Notes under the pieces: generated by a model
Seen by the model: only the letters and a program-made list of their open reading frames with translations
Database searches by the model: none
What the model was told of the DNA's origin: nothing
Position numbers and translations under genes: made by a program
Assembly: GCA_016212855.1 (NCBI GenBank)
Contig: JACRDP010000007.1
Location: forward strand, 1 to 64,000
Direction: 5' to 3'
From: Elusimicrobiota bacterium
GTDB lineage: Bacteria > Elusimicrobiota > Elusimicrobia > UBA1565 > UBA9628
Length of the DNA stretch: 64,000 nt
Shown here: piece after piece, positions 7,428-16,119 of the stretch
Layout: every line of letters starts with the position of its first letter
Position numbering within the stretch: position 1 is the stretch's first letter

Positions 7428-8168
7428 TTAGGGCGCGGTTTCGCTTGCGTAAGGGCGCCGGATGCGCTCGACGCGCTTCTTGATGAACTTTCCCGTCTTG
7501 GCGTCGATCAGATACTGCCGGTATACATCGTGGGACAGCGCGGCGCCGTGAACGAGGCCGATGTCGTGAGGCTTGAGATCGCCGTCGACCACGATCCAAT
7601 ACCGCTTGCGCCTCAGCGATTTGTCGCTCCAGTCGCGGCTGACCGGGCCGGCGTTGCTCCGCAGGGTCAGCCCGTAGTTGTTGCCGTTGCCCTTCGGGAG
7701 TCCGGCCTTCCACGCGGCGGCGAGCGCCTGGCCGCTGTCGACGGGGAGATCGGCGAAGCAGGCGTCTGCGGAGTCGCTGAACTCCGCGGGAAGCGTGCCG
7801 CCCCCGCGCCCCTCGATGAGGGTCGAGTAGCTGTTGAAGGCGCCGAGCGTCGAGTCCTGGGGGCCGCTGTCCACGGGCTCGGACACCTCGACGCCGGTAA
7901 ACGGCTTGGTCGGCGAGTAGAAGTAGAACACGTACGAGTTGTAGTAGCCGGGCTTGTTGCCCGGGATTTTCGAATCGTGATAAATATTGACGACGGACGC
8001 GATGCCGACGAGGCAGGCGTCGTCGTTGCCTTCCGATTGCAGGTGGCGCAAGGCGCCGACGAGCAGGCGCTTGACGCTCGAGCCGAGCAAGGTATCCTGG
8101 ACCCCGAGCGATTGGGCGCTCGCTCGGAAAGGGAGCGTGAACAGGAGAGCGACGGCGAGGATTCTCAT
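7428..8168 (-). CDS. Exported protein of unknown function
   Basis: A 246-residue protein with a signal peptide (MRILAVALLFTLPFRASAQS, cleavage likely after ASA). The start chosen overlaps the M23 gene's stop by 4 bp; a longer frame upstream would overlap that gene heavily. The mature protein has an aromatic strand-rich middle (GYYNSYVFYFYSPTKPF) and a C-terminus (YWIVVDGDLKPHDIGLVHGA...YRQYLIDAKTGKFIKKR) that recalls PepSY-type propeptide segments with their D-A-x-T-G-K/E-I pattern. That resemblance is weak and is not used as the name. It is the last gene of the operon that begins at 14810, so it probably acts at the cell envelope. Confidence 0.7.
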   Translation of the reverse strand: MRILAVALLFTLPFRASAQSLGVQDTLLGSSVKRLLVGALRHLQSEGNDDACLVGIASVVNIYHDSKIPGNKPGYYNSYVFYFYSPTKPFTGVEVSEPVDSGPQDSTLGAFNSYSTLIEGRGGGTLPAEFSDSADACFADLPVDSGQALAAAWKAGLPKGNGNNYGLTLRSNAGPVSRDWSDKSLRRKRYWIVVDGDLKPHDIGLVHGAALSHDVYRQYLIDAKTGKFIKKRVERIRRPYASETAP

Positions 8169-9571
8169 GGAGCGGGCGCGCTCGAAACGGAGATCGAGAC
8201 GGGCGGAATGGAGAGGCGGCCGCGCCACACGCCGGCTCGAATCGTCGACGTCGAGTGGTAAAGGAATTCGGTACCGTAGGTCAGGGCGTAGCTCGTGGTT
8301 GCCAGCGCGAGCAGCGGCCCGGCGGCGGAGACGTTCTGTTCGAAGCAGAGAGTCTTGTTCTTGGGAATCTTGATCTGCTCGGTGAGCGGCCCCGAGGCGG
8401 ATTTGGAGGAGACGAGCAGGTCGAAGGCGCGCGGACCCTCGCCGACGCCCAGAACGAGCGGGCGCAGGGCGGCGTCGCGCACGAAGTCGAGGAAGGCGGG
8501 CTTGCGCGCCGTGTTCTGGAGCTCGACGAGCAACGAGACGCTTTCGCCGGAGGCGTAGACGGGCTTGGTCGGACGCGCGCGGGCGCGCAGGCCGCCGGAG
8601 CCCCTGCCCCACGCGGGCGCGGGGACCGCGGGGTCGGCGCCGCCCTCGCCGCCCGCGCAGAACGGCGAACGGATCAACGGGTTCTCGGGCTTGGCGTGGA
8701 GCTTGGCGTCGAGATCGAGGAAAACGAGCGAATAGGGATCGATGCGGGCGGTCTTGAGCTTGAGCGCCCAGTGCAGGTGCGGCCCGGTCACGCGCCCGGT
8801 CGCGCCGACCTTGCCGATGATCTGGCCCTTCTTGACCAGATCGCCGGGTTTGACCAGGAATTTGGAGAGGTGCGCGAATTGCGTGGTCAGGCCGAGGCCG
8901 TGGTCGAGGATGATCGTGTTGCCCGCGTAGAACAGCGGATCGGCGAGCAGAACCTTGCCCGCGGCGGGAGCGCGGACCGGGCGGCCCAGCTTGGCCTTGA
9001 GATCCATGCCCGAGTGCGGCGAGCGCGGCTGGCCGTTGAAGACGCGGCGTTCGCCGAAGCGGGCCGTCGCCGCGCCGGGAATGGGCGAGTCGAAGCGGCC
9101 CTCGAACAGGCGCTTCTCCTCGGTTTTGGCGAAGAGCTTGTGGAGCTTCGCGGCCTCGGCCTCGGCTCGCTCCGCGTCGTCCTTGGCCGGCGTCACGAAC
9201 TTCTGCTCGACTTTCAGCTCGACGACGGGGAAGGCGCCGTCGACGACGGTGAAGGGCTCGGACTTGCTCACCGTCCGGCCGCCGGGGGCGCGCAGCGCGG
9301 CCTCCAGCATCGACGGGCCGAGCGGGTAGTCGAGATCGAGGCCGAGGAAGGCGAGCCAGGTGCCCGTCGAGGCGCCCGGAAAGAAATCCAGCGCGCGTCC
9401 GCCCACGGTGGCCGAGGGCGGAGCCTTCTCGTCGTTGCCGGAGACGGTCACGAGGAGCAGTTCTCCGGGCTTGAAGGCTCGCGCCTCGATGGTCACGGTC
9501 GGATCAGGCCGCGCCGGCGGCGCGGCCGCGGCGGGCAGGGAGAAGAGGAACACGAGCGGCGCTATGATCAT
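8165..9571 (-). CDS. Exported M23-family (LytM) peptidoglycan endopeptidase
   Basis: A 468-residue protein with a signal peptide (MIIAPLVFLFSLPAAAAPPA), a beta-rich N-terminal domain, and a LytM domain at about residues 165-280. The zinc site is intact: HSGMDL near residue 185 supplies His and Asp, and HLHW near residue 264 supplies the catalytic and metal-binding His pair. These enzymes cut peptide cross-links in the wall. After the LytM domain lies a roughly 180-residue C-terminal beta domain (SGESVSLLVELQNTARKPAF...) that looks like an Ig-like or intracellular-proteinase-inhibitor-type fold; its role is unknown. The gene overlaps both neighbours by 4 bp. Confidence 0.9.
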   Translation of the reverse strand: MIIAPLVFLFSLPAAAAPPARPDPTVTIEARAFKPGELLLVTVSGNDEKAPPSATVGGRALDFFPGASTGTWLAFLGLDLDYPLGPSMLEAALRAPGGRTVSKSEPFTVVDGAFPVVELKVEQKFVTPAKDDAERAEAEAAKLHKLFAKTEEKRLFEGRFDSPIPGAATARFGERRVFNGQPRSPHSGMDLKAKLGRPVRAPAAGKVLLADPLFYAGNTIILDHGLGLTTQFAHLSKFLVKPGDLVKKGQIIGKVGATGRVTGPHLHWALKLKTARIDPYSLVFLDLDAKLHAKPENPLIRSPFCAGGEGGADPAVPAPAWGRGSGGLRARARPTKPVYASGESVSLLVELQNTARKPAFLDFVRDAALRPLVLGVGEGPRAFDLLVSSKSASGPLTEQIKIPKNKTLCFEQNVSAAGPLLALATTSYALTYGTEFLYHSTSTIRAGVWRGRLSIPPVSISVSSAPAP

Positions 9572-11124
9572 TCGGTCATCTTCTTATACAACACCCGGGC
9601 CTTGGCATTCGACGGCTCTCGACGTAGAACTTCCTCGAGTTGGGCGGAGCATTCCTTCAGGCGTCCGCGCTCGCACAGGAGCTTGGCCAGGTTCAGGCGG
9701 GCGTCGATCTGCTCCGGCGCCGCGGCCAACGATTTTTTCCACCATCCGATCGCCGCTTCGGGATCGCCGGCCAGGTAGGAGAGATTGCCGAGATTGTTGA
9801 GCGGCCCCGGTTTCGACGGAGCGAGCTCGACGGCGCGGAGGAAGGCCGCCCGCGCCCCGGGAAAATCCGAAGACTTGGCCTTGAGGTACCCGAGCTCCTC
9901 GGCCGCGGCGAAATCGCTCCGGGCCTCCAAAGTCTTGAGCCGTTGCGCGTCGACGGCGGCGTGAAACGGCGCCTCGGCCGCGTTGCGCCGGACCGCGAGA
10001 GCGGGCTGGACGGCGAGCACGGCGAACACCGTCAGCGCGGCGGCGGCGGCGAGCGGCGGGAGGGGGGCGCCGGCGCGCGGGCGGGCGGCCGCGCCGAATA
10101 AGAAAAATGCGGCGAATGCCGATACTCCAAATCGCAGATCGGGCGAGACGCAGGCGGCGGCGAACAACGCCAAGGCGCCGGCCGCGGCGGCCCCGCGCGC
10201 GGTATCGTCCTCGCGGCGCAGGGAGAGCCAGGCCGCCGCCGGGACGGCGAGCAGGACGGCGAGGCCGAGCGGGCCCGCTTCCGCCAAGGTTTGCAGATAC
10301 TCGTTATGGGCGAAATTCACGATCACGCGTCCGTCCGGCCAGCGAGCCTTGAGCGCCTCGGAGGCGAAGGCCGGGAACTCGAGATGAAAGCGGCCGAGGC
10401 CGCAACCGAGCCAAGGATGGGCGCGCCACAGCGTGAGCGCGTCGCGCCAGATCAAGGCGTGGGTCCACTCCCGGCCGTGAAACGTCCAGGCGGCCGTCGC
10501 GGCGGACGCGACGACGGCGGCGAGAGCGGCGATAAGGCTCCTTCCCTTAAGGCGCGCGAGCGCCCACAGCGTCAGCCCCCCGAGGAGCCCGAAAACCGCC
10601 GCGCGCGATTGCGAGAGCAGCAGTCCGACGGCCTGAAGCCCGGCCGCGGCGGCCCAGAGCCCGCGTTCGGTCCGGGCGCGCGACAGCGACAGCGGCAAAG
10701 CCGAGGCGAGGGCTGTTCCCAGGAAGATCGGATTGCCGAAGCTCGCGAAGGGGCGAGGGTTTCCGGTCAGGAATTGCGCGAGCGCCCAAGCCCCGGCCGC
10801 GGCGGCGCCCGCGGTCCACGCCGTCAACGCCGAGTTCGACTCGGAACGGCTCGCGGCCCAATAGGTCAGGCCGCAGAACAGGAGCCGTACGGCCTCGGCC
10901 TGCGCGACGGAGCGGTCGGGCGATAAGGCCCAGAAGAACAGTCCGGCGGCCGCGACTCCGGCGACCGGGACGTCGAGCTCGGCCCGCGACTTGTCGCGTC
11001 CGACCAGGAGCGCTCCGGCGAGGAGGACGACGGCCTCGACGGCGAGGAGCTTCCAGCGCAGGAGCTTCTGATCGGGAACGAGCCAGAAGGCCGCGGCCCC
11101 CAGCATCCACACGACTTTAGACAA
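9568..11124 (-). CDS. O-antigen ligase/polymerase-type membrane protein with TPR tail
   Basis: A 518-residue protein with about ten membrane helices through residue 375, followed by a soluble tail of tetratricopeptide repeats (AELGYLKAKSSDFPGARAAF, NNLGNLSYLAGDPEAAIGWW and LNLAKLLCERGRLKECSAQL). The O-antigen ligase (Wzy_C/WaaL-type) signature lies in the large loop: WLGCGLGRFHLEFP and NFAHNEYLQTLAEAGPLG. Such proteins join or polymerise surface polysaccharide at the outer face of the inner membrane. Membrane ligase plus TPR is a known variant in deep-branching bacteria. Whether this one acts on O-antigen, another glycan or a glycoprotein cannot be read from the sequence. Confidence 0.85.
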   Translation of the reverse strand: MSKVVWMLGAAAFWLVPDQKLLRWKLLAVEAVVLLAGALLVGRDKSRAELDVPVAGVAAAGLFFWALSPDRSVAQAEAVRLLFCGLTYWAASRSESNSALTAWTAGAAAAGAWALAQFLTGNPRPFASFGNPIFLGTALASALPLSLSRARTERGLWAAAAGLQAVGLLLSQSRAAVFGLLGGLTLWALARLKGRSLIAALAAVVASAATAAWTFHGREWTHALIWRDALTLWRAHPWLGCGLGRFHLEFPAFASEALKARWPDGRVIVNFAHNEYLQTLAEAGPLGLAVLLAVPAAAWLSLRREDDTARGAAAAGALALFAAACVSPDLRFGVSAFAAFFLFGAAARPRAGAPLPPLAAAAALTVFAVLAVQPALAVRRNAAEAPFHAAVDAQRLKTLEARSDFAAAEELGYLKAKSSDFPGARAAFLRAVELAPSKPGPLNNLGNLSYLAGDPEAAIGWWKKSLAAAPEQIDARLNLAKLLCERGRLKECSAQLEEVLRREPSNAKARVLYKKMTE

Positions 11125-11578
11125 GGAGGGAGGCGACGACGCGGTCCTGGACCTTGAACATGCGCTTGCGGTTCTTCTCGCGGTGGTCGTCGTGGCCGAG
11201 CAGGTGCAGCGCGCCGTGGACGACCAGAGTCGCGGATTCTGTCGCGACGCTGTGGCCGATCTCGCGCGCCTGACTGCGGGTCATCCAGGAAGAGACGATG
11301 ATGTCTCCTAACGGAAAATCATCGCCGATGATCCCGTGCGGCCTGTCGTGTGGGAAGGCGATGACGTCGGTGTCGTAGTCGTGCCCCAGGTAGTGGCGGT
11401 TCATGCGCAACATCTCGGCGCGGCCGAGGAAGATCACGTTGACCTCGCCGCGGAACCTCTTCTTCGAGGTCGCGAAGGCGCGCTCCACCGCCCGCCGGTA
11501 CAGCGAGGCCCGCCTCGCCGATTCGGGCAAGGAGGCCATACCCGCGACGATGATCCTCAACCCGCTTTTTCGTCCCAT
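11117..11578 (-). CDS. ybeY: Endoribonuclease YbeY
   Basis: A 153-residue metalloprotein needed for 16S rRNA 3'-end maturation and ribosome quality control. Family features include the central NRHYLGHDYDTDVIAFPHD block and the zinc motif HGALHLLGHDDH (residues 121-132). The motif is one residue longer than the usual H-G-x-L-H-L-x-G-Y-D-H, so the third ligand would be His132 after a two-Asp step. It overlaps the end of phoH by 22 bp and the next gene by 8 bp. The phoH-ybeY pairing is conserved across many bacteria and strengthens both calls. Confidence 0.93.
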   Translation of the reverse strand: MGRKSGLRIIVAGMASLPESARRASLYRRAVERAFATSKKRFRGEVNVIFLGRAEMLRMNRHYLGHDYDTDVIAFPHDRPHGIIGDDFPLGDIIVSSWMTRSQAREIGHSVATESATLVVHGALHLLGHDDHREKNRKRMFKVQDRVVASLLV

Positions 11579-12516
11579 TTATCGTAAGCCCGGATGATGC
11601 GCTTGACGATCGGATGGCGCGAGACGTCGGCTTCGGCCATGCGCACGACGGTCGCTCCTTCGAGGCCCTTGAGGATCTCGAGTACGCGCACGAGGCCGGA
11701 GGTCGCGTGCGAGCCGAGGTCGTTCTGCGTCGTGTCGCCCGTCACCACGGCCTTCGAGCCGGCGCCCATGCGCGTGAGGAACATCTTCATCTGCTCGGGC
11801 GTGGTGTTCTGCGCCTCGTCGAGGATCATAAACGCGTCCTCGAAGGTTCGCCCGCGCATGTAGGCGAGCGGCACGATCTCGATGACGTCGTTGTCGCGCC
11901 AGGTGCGGAAGCGTTCGCCGCCGAGCAGGCCGATGAAGCCGTCGTACAGCGGGCGCAGATAGGGGTTGACCTTCTCCATGAGGTCGCCGGGCAGGAAGCC
12001 GAGCTTCTCGCCGGCCTCGACGACTGGGCGCGAGAGCACGATTTTCGACACCTGCCGAGATTCCAAGGCGCGCAGGGCGCAGGCCACGGCCAAGAAGGTC
12101 TTGCCCGTGCCGGCCGGGCCGATGCCGAAGGTCAGGTCGTGCTCGGCGATCGCGTCGCAGTACTTCTGCTGGTTGGGCGTCCTCGCGCGTACGACCTTGC
12201 TGTTGTGGGCGCGGTACAGGCCGTCTTCGGGCAAGGCGGGCGCGTCGAGATTGATCGGCTCGAAGCCGCGCGGATCTAGAGGCGCCGCGGCGCGTCTTCG
12301 CAGCGCGTCGATTTCCGAGCGCAGGCGCTTGACCGCCTTCTCGACGCGGTTGGCGCTGCCCTTGACGGTCAAGGACAGATCGCCGCTGTCGGCGTCCTGG
12401 CGCAGAAAGATCTCCACTCCGAAGTCCCGCTCCAATTCGCGCAGCCGCGCGTCCTGCTCGCCGAGGAGCCGGATGGTCTCGCTTTGGTCGTTGAGGCGGA
12501 TCTGCTTGGTGGTCAT
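11557..12516 (-). CDS. phoH: PhoH-like ATPase
   Basis: A 319-residue P-loop ATPase. An N-terminal KH-like region (SGDLSLTVKGSANRVEKAVK) precedes the PhoH domain, with Walker A GIGPAGTGKT (residues 131-140), Walker B FMILDEAQNTTPEQ, and SRPVVEAGEKLGFLPGD, all hallmark segments. PhoH/YbeZ proteins are thought to be RNA-associated ATPases acting with YbeY in ribosome maturation or RNA quality control. The start chosen (MTTKQIRLND) overlaps the GH57 stop by 4 bp; the frame is open further upstream but only as antisense-type low-complexity sequence inside the previous gene. The next gene is ybeY, the standard neighbour. Confidence 0.94.
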   Translation of the reverse strand: MTTKQIRLNDQSETIRLLGEQDARLRELERDFGVEIFLRQDADSGDLSLTVKGSANRVEKAVKRLRSEIDALRRRAAAPLDPRGFEPINLDAPALPEDGLYRAHNSKVVRARTPNQQKYCDAIAEHDLTFGIGPAGTGKTFLAVACALRALESRQVSKIVLSRPVVEAGEKLGFLPGDLMEKVNPYLRPLYDGFIGLLGGERFRTWRDNDVIEIVPLAYMRGRTFEDAFMILDEAQNTTPEQMKMFLTRMGAGSKAVVTGDTTQNDLGSHATSGLVRVLEILKGLEGATVVRMAEADVSRHPIVKRIIRAYDKWDEKAG

Positions 12517-14810
12517 CGATTCTCCGCGGCCGCCTGCGCCAGGCCCAGGCGCTCCCCGACGGCGCGGCAGGCGTCGAGAGCCGCGCAGGGCCCGTGCTCC
12601 TCGAGGGCGGCCGCCCAGCGGCGCTGGGCGTCGCGCAGGCGCCAAACGCCCGACAGCAGGTCGGCGTCCCACAGCGCGTCGAGCCAGCGCAGGGCGCGCG
12701 AAACTTCGGCCGTGTCGGTGGGCGAGCCCACGACCGATTCCATGTGTTCGTGCAGGCGCTCCTCGAGCTCGCCGGCCCAGGGCAGCTCCCGGGCCGCAAA
12801 GGAGTGCGCCGGCGCCTCGGCCAGCAGTTCGAGAACCGCGTCGTCCTCCTTCGCCCCGAGGCGCAGCCCCGACGCGCATTCCACCCAGCGTCCGAGGAAC
12901 GCGGCGCGGGCGGCGCCGAGCGCGCCTTCGGAGGACAGCGCCTTCACGACTTCGGCGCGTTCGTCGACGAGCAAAGCGTCGAGGCCGGTCGAGTCGCCGA
13001 AGCGGGCTCCGAGAGCCGCGCGGAATTCGTCGTCGTTCGAGCGCAGAAACAGGGCGCCGAGCTCGGCGACATCGAGGGGTTCGACGCGGGGGGCGAGCCA
13101 GACCGCGAAGTCCAGGCGGTCGGCGCGATGGACGAGCGCATGGAACTCCTCGCGCTCGCGCGTCTCGGGGCGCTCGACCTCGACGGCCCGGATCGACAAA
13201 GTGCGGTCACGCCCGGCGAGGCCGGCCTTGTCCGCGCGAAACGCGGGCCCCAGCCGCCAGCGCATCAGGCGCGGCTCGGGCGCGGGCAGGCGCAGGTGGT
13301 CGAGCAAAGCCGCGTGCGCCGACGCTCTCGGAAGGCCGACCCGCATGGAAGCGACGAGAGTGCGCCACACCTTCGCGGCGTCGCCGAAGCGCGGCAGGTT
13401 CGAGGGGCAGGCGCTCAAGCGCTCGACGAAGCCGTCCTCGGCGTCCTCGCCGAGAAGCTTCGCCAGGTCCAGCGCCCGGGCGGCGCGCGTCAGGCACAGC
13501 ACGGCTTCGACGCCGGAGACGTCGTCGAAGAACCAGCCGCAGCTCGTGAACATGGCCAGGCGCTCGCGCTGCATCATCAGGAGCTTGAGCGCGCGGTCCT
13601 CGTCGGCGGCCAGCAGCGGGCGCTTCGCGCGCGCCTTCAGAAACGCCGAGGCGTTCTCCGCGCCGGGCTTCAGCCACAGTTCGACGGACTCGTCGCGGAC
13701 CTTCCAGGGATCCTCGAAGAAGCGCGAGGCGTCGTCCTCGTAAAACGAGTCGAGCCGGTGCGCCAGCTTCATGAACGCCTCGCGCAGGGGCGCTCGCCAG
13801 TTCTGTTTCCACTCGGGCAGATGGGCCGAGCGGCAGCCGCAGTCCTTTTCCCAGCGTCCCAGGCCGTGCTCGCAGCTCCACGACGTGTTCTCGCGGATGC
13901 GCACTTCGTGGGGCGGGGGGAACAGGGCCAGGAAGCGCGCGGGGTCGATCGGCGGAATGCCGTCGGCCGCGAGCAGATCGAGCGTGAGCGCCAGCACGCG
14001 CTCGGCACCCGGGTGGTGGTGGCCGTAGAACTCGCCGTCGGAGGCGACGTGTACGAGCTGGGCGCCGTCGCCGGGAAGCAGGCGCGCGCGGGCCGCGTCG
14101 GCGAAGCCTTCGGCGCTCGCTAAGGTCTCGCCGGTGACGACGCCGAGCGAGAGGCGGTGGTGATAGAAAAAGATCGCCAGCTTCTTGGACGGGTCGTGCG
14201 GAGAGCGCCAGAAATACGGCGTCTTCGGATCGATGTGCTCGGCGTCGAGCTCGACCCAGTTGGGGGAGCCCAAGTCGCGCACCGCCGAGCCCTGCTTGGG
14301 ATCGAGGATGGTGAACTCGACGCCTTCCCCGGCGAGGACCTCGAGCGTCTCCGAGTCCACCGCGGTCTCGGGCAGCCACATGCCTTTAGATGAACGGCCG
14401 AATCTATGTTTAAATTCGGCCAATCCCCAGCGCACCAAAGTTTCCTTATCTCTGCGCGACTCCAGCGGCAAAATATTATGGAAGTAAGGCTGGGCGATCG
14501 CGGTTTGCGTGGCGGCGTCGGCCGCCTGGATGCGCGCGAGGATGGCGGGCCGTTCGCGCTCGAGCCAGGACAGCAAGGTCGGGCCGAAATTGTAGGACAG
14601 ACGCTTGAGCGTCTCGTCGTAGGCGATCACATGCCCGTCGGAGCCGGCGTGCACGCCCAAGGCGATCGGGCCGTAGCACTCCTCGGCGATGCGCGCGTTC
14701 CAGTCGTGATACGGAGCCGCGGACGCCTCGCGGTCGACCGAGCCCGTCCACGGGTTTTCCCGCGGGGGCTGGTAAAAATGGCCGTGAACGCAGATATGCC
14801 TATGGCTCAC
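12513..14810 (-). CDS. GH57 family glycoside hydrolase with DUF3536
   Basis: A 765-residue protein starting at GTG. The N-terminal half is a GH57 (beta/alpha)7 barrel: HICVHGHFYQPPRENPW at the start, GMWLPETAVD near residue 147 (the Glu is the expected nucleophile), and VASDGEFYGHHHPG near residue 257 (the Asp is the expected acid/base). The C-terminal half (CGWFFDDVSGVEAVLCLTRA and beyond) matches the helical DUF3536 region usually fused to this subfamily. GH57 enzymes act on alpha-glucans such as starch or glycogen as amylases, glucanotransferases or branching enzymes; which one is not readable here. There is no signal peptide, so it is probably cytoplasmic and linked to glycogen; glgC lies about 4.4 kb further upstream. 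It heads the operon containing phoH and ybeY. Confidence 0.9.
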   Translation of the reverse strand: MSHRHICVHGHFYQPPRENPWTGSVDREASAAPYHDWNARIAEECYGPIALGVHAGSDGHVIAYDETLKRLSYNFGPTLLSWLERERPAILARIQAADAATQTAIAQPYFHNILPLESRRDKETLVRWGLAEFKHRFGRSSKGMWLPETAVDSETLEVLAGEGVEFTILDPKQGSAVRDLGSPNWVELDAEHIDPKTPYFWRSPHDPSKKLAIFFYHHRLSLGVVTGETLASAEGFADAARARLLPGDGAQLVHVASDGEFYGHHHPGAERVLALTLDLLAADGIPPIDPARFLALFPPPHEVRIRENTSWSCEHGLGRWEKDCGCRSAHLPEWKQNWRAPLREAFMKLAHRLDSFYEDDASRFFEDPWKVRDESVELWLKPGAENASAFLKARAKRPLLAADEDRALKLLMMQRERLAMFTSCGWFFDDVSGVEAVLCLTRAARALDLAKLLGEDAEDGFVERLSACPSNLPRFGDAAKVWRTLVASMRVGLPRASAHAALLDHLRLPAPEPRLMRWRLGPAFRADKAGLAGRDRTLSIRAVEVERPETREREEFHALVHRADRLDFAVWLAPRVEPLDVAELGALFLRSNDDEFRAALGARFGDSTGLDALLVDERAEVVKALSSEGALGAARAAFLGRWVECASGLRLGAKEDDAVLELLAEAPAHSFAARELPWAGELEERLHEHMESVVGSPTDTAEVSRALRWLDALWDADLLSGVWRLRDAQRRWAAALEEHGPCAALDACRAVGERLGLAQAAAENR

Positions 14811-14852
14811 GGCCTATTTTTAGCAAATACGGGCTACGACGAGCTCGACCGA

Positions 14853-15260
14853 CTATTCCCGGGAATAGTGATTATCAATAGTAACCGTCTTCGGCTTCGC
14901 TTTCGGCCCATTGTGCGGCACGACGAAGACGGAATACACCAAGCCGCATAGTGCTCCGATTCCGGCGCCGATCACCGCACCGATAGGGCCGCCTAGACTT
15001 CCGGCGACCGCGCCGCCGCTTCCCCATACCGTCATCTCGAGCGGCTTGCCCTCGGAAAAGAATCCGCTCAGACCGATGGACGTGCGTCGATGGTAGGGGG
15101 ACGCGCCGCCGATGGGCTCGACTTTCAGGATCACGGTTCCCGGCTTCGACGCGGCCGCAGAGGAGACCGCGACGTCGGCGGCTAAATCCGGCTCGGCCGC
15201 GCTCGGCAAAACGAGCGACGCGACGAGGATGGCGGCGAGGCTAAGCCTCGGTGCCTTCAT
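14853..15260 (-). CDS. Small exported glycine-zipper protein
   Basis: A 135-residue protein with a signal peptide (MKAPRLSLAAILVASLVLPS, cleavage near AAA/EPD). A C-terminal glycine-rich hydrophobic segment (GGAVAGSLGGPIGAVIGAGI) has the Gly-xxx-Gly spacing of glycine-zipper envelope proteins. The chosen ATG lies 20 bp before the end of the neighbouring membrane-protein gene. Upstream codons of the open frame are antisense-like and were not used. Role unknown; it is probably part of the small XRE-controlled unit. Confidence 0.7.
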   Translation of the reverse strand: MKAPRLSLAAILVASLVLPSAAEPDLAADVAVSSAAASKPGTVILKVEPIGGASPYHRRTSIGLSGFFSEGKPLEMTVWGSGGAVAGSLGGPIGAVIGAGIGALCGLVYSVFVVPHNGPKAKPKTVTIDNHYSRE

Positions 15261-15837
15261 ATCGTCGTCCTGCGTAGGCGCGAAACGCCGCGAGCTGGAT
15301 GAGGATGAGCAAGGCGAGCACGGGGAAGCAGGCGGGGGACAGCAGGTAGCCGCCGGCGCTGACGCCTCTGGGCGCCCGGTCCTCATCGTCCAGCGGCGAG
15401 CCGAACGGATTGAGATGTTTGTTCGAGGAGAAGCCCATGCCGACGGACAGCATGCCCTTCTTCGTCTCCTTGATTTCCGGATCGTAGACGACCCGCACAG
15501 AGGTCATGGTCATCACGAGCATGAGGCTTTGCAGGGCCAGGCTCAGAAGCAAGGCCGACCGGGCCGCATCGCCGGTGACCGCTCGCTCGCGCTCGTCGTC
15601 TTCGCGCAGGCCGCACAGCCGGGCCATCACGCGCTCTCGCCGCGCACGGTCGAGCACGAGGGTGGCGGGCCAGGCGGGGGCGCTGAGCACCCAGATAAAG
15701 GCGGCGGTATTGATCCAGTCCGCCCAAGGCGCCGGCGATTTGTAGGCGCCCGAGGCGAAGTCGAGAAGGAGGATGGGCCAGCCCCAGGCGGCGAAGGTCA
15801 GAACGGCCTTATGCGCGTTGATCGCTATTTTTTTCAT
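15241..15837 (-). CDS. Four-helix membrane protein of unknown function
   Basis: A 198-residue protein with four hydrophobic segments: AVLTFAAWGWPILLLDFA, TAAFIWVLSAPAWPATLVL, ALLLSLALQSLMLVMTM and PACFPVLALLILIQLAAF. A charged cytoplasmic loop (DRARRERVMARLCGLREDDE) lies between helices 2 and 3. Its ATG lies 29 bp inside the end of the XRE regulator gene. A small HTH regulator followed by a small membrane protein is a frequent arrangement in which the regulator controls the membrane protein, but no ligand or function can be named. Confidence 0.75.
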   Translation of the reverse strand: MKKIAINAHKAVLTFAAWGWPILLLDFASGAYKSPAPWADWINTAAFIWVLSAPAWPATLVLDRARRERVMARLCGLREDDERERAVTGDAARSALLLSLALQSLMLVMTMTSVRVVYDPEIKETKKGMLSVGMGFSSNKHLNPFGSPLDDEDRAPRGVSAGGYLLSPACFPVLALLILIQLAAFRAYAGRRYEGTEA

Positions 15838-16060
15838 AGGGATTCTCCACGAGGAAGACTTCCTCGACGGCGCGTCCGAAGCGGCGAGCGAGCAGTAGTC
15901 CGAGCTCCAAAGAAGGAAGGTACTCGCCGCGCTCCACGCAGTTGATCGTCACGCGCGTGACGCCGACGTCGGCGGCGAGCTGCTCCTGGGTGATGCCCTC
16001 CTCCGCGCGCAAAACGCGCAGGCGGTTGGAGACCTTCAGTTTCATCTGTTTAGGCGACAT
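15809..16060 (-). CDS. XRE-family helix-turn-helix regulator
   Basis: An 83-residue protein that is essentially one HTH_3 domain: NRLRVLRAEEGITQEQLAAD (helices 1-2), VGVTRVTINCVERGEYLPSL (recognition helix and loop), then LGLLLARRFGRAVEEVFLVE. This matches the compact YozG/Cro-like regulators of about 65-80 residues. A second ATG five codons in (MKLKVSNRL) is an equally good start. It is followed, with overlap, by a small membrane-protein gene. Two matching palindromes over its own promoter indicate negative autoregulation. Confidence 0.9.
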   Translation of the reverse strand: MSPKQMKLKVSNRLRVLRAEEGITQEQLAADVGVTRVTINCVERGEYLPSLELGLLLARRFGRAVEEVFLVENPYEKNSDQRA

Positions 16061-16062
16061 AA

Positions 16063-16109
16063 GTAAAGTTGTCTTTACATAGTGTAAAGAATACTTTACA
16101 TTTTGTCAA
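16063..16109 (-). promoter_or_regulatory. XRE promoter with two operator palindromes
   Basis: On the minus strand, TTGACA (16104-16109), a 17-bp spacer and TACACT (16081-16086) form a near-consensus promoter. Palindrome 1, TGTAAAGnnnnCTTTACA (16083-16100), fills the spacer. Palindrome 2, GTAAAGnnnnCTTTAC (16063-16078), covers the transcription start. Their centres are 21 bp apart, two helical turns, as expected for two cooperating XRE dimers. Confidence 0.85.
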
Positions 16110-16119
16110 GTCCTAAGCT

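Noticed and set aside
11579-12799. A 406-codon minus-strand frame overlapping phoH in another register
   Set aside because: Arg-rich shadow. The phoH register carries the P-loop and DEAQ motifs and joins its neighbours by short overlaps.
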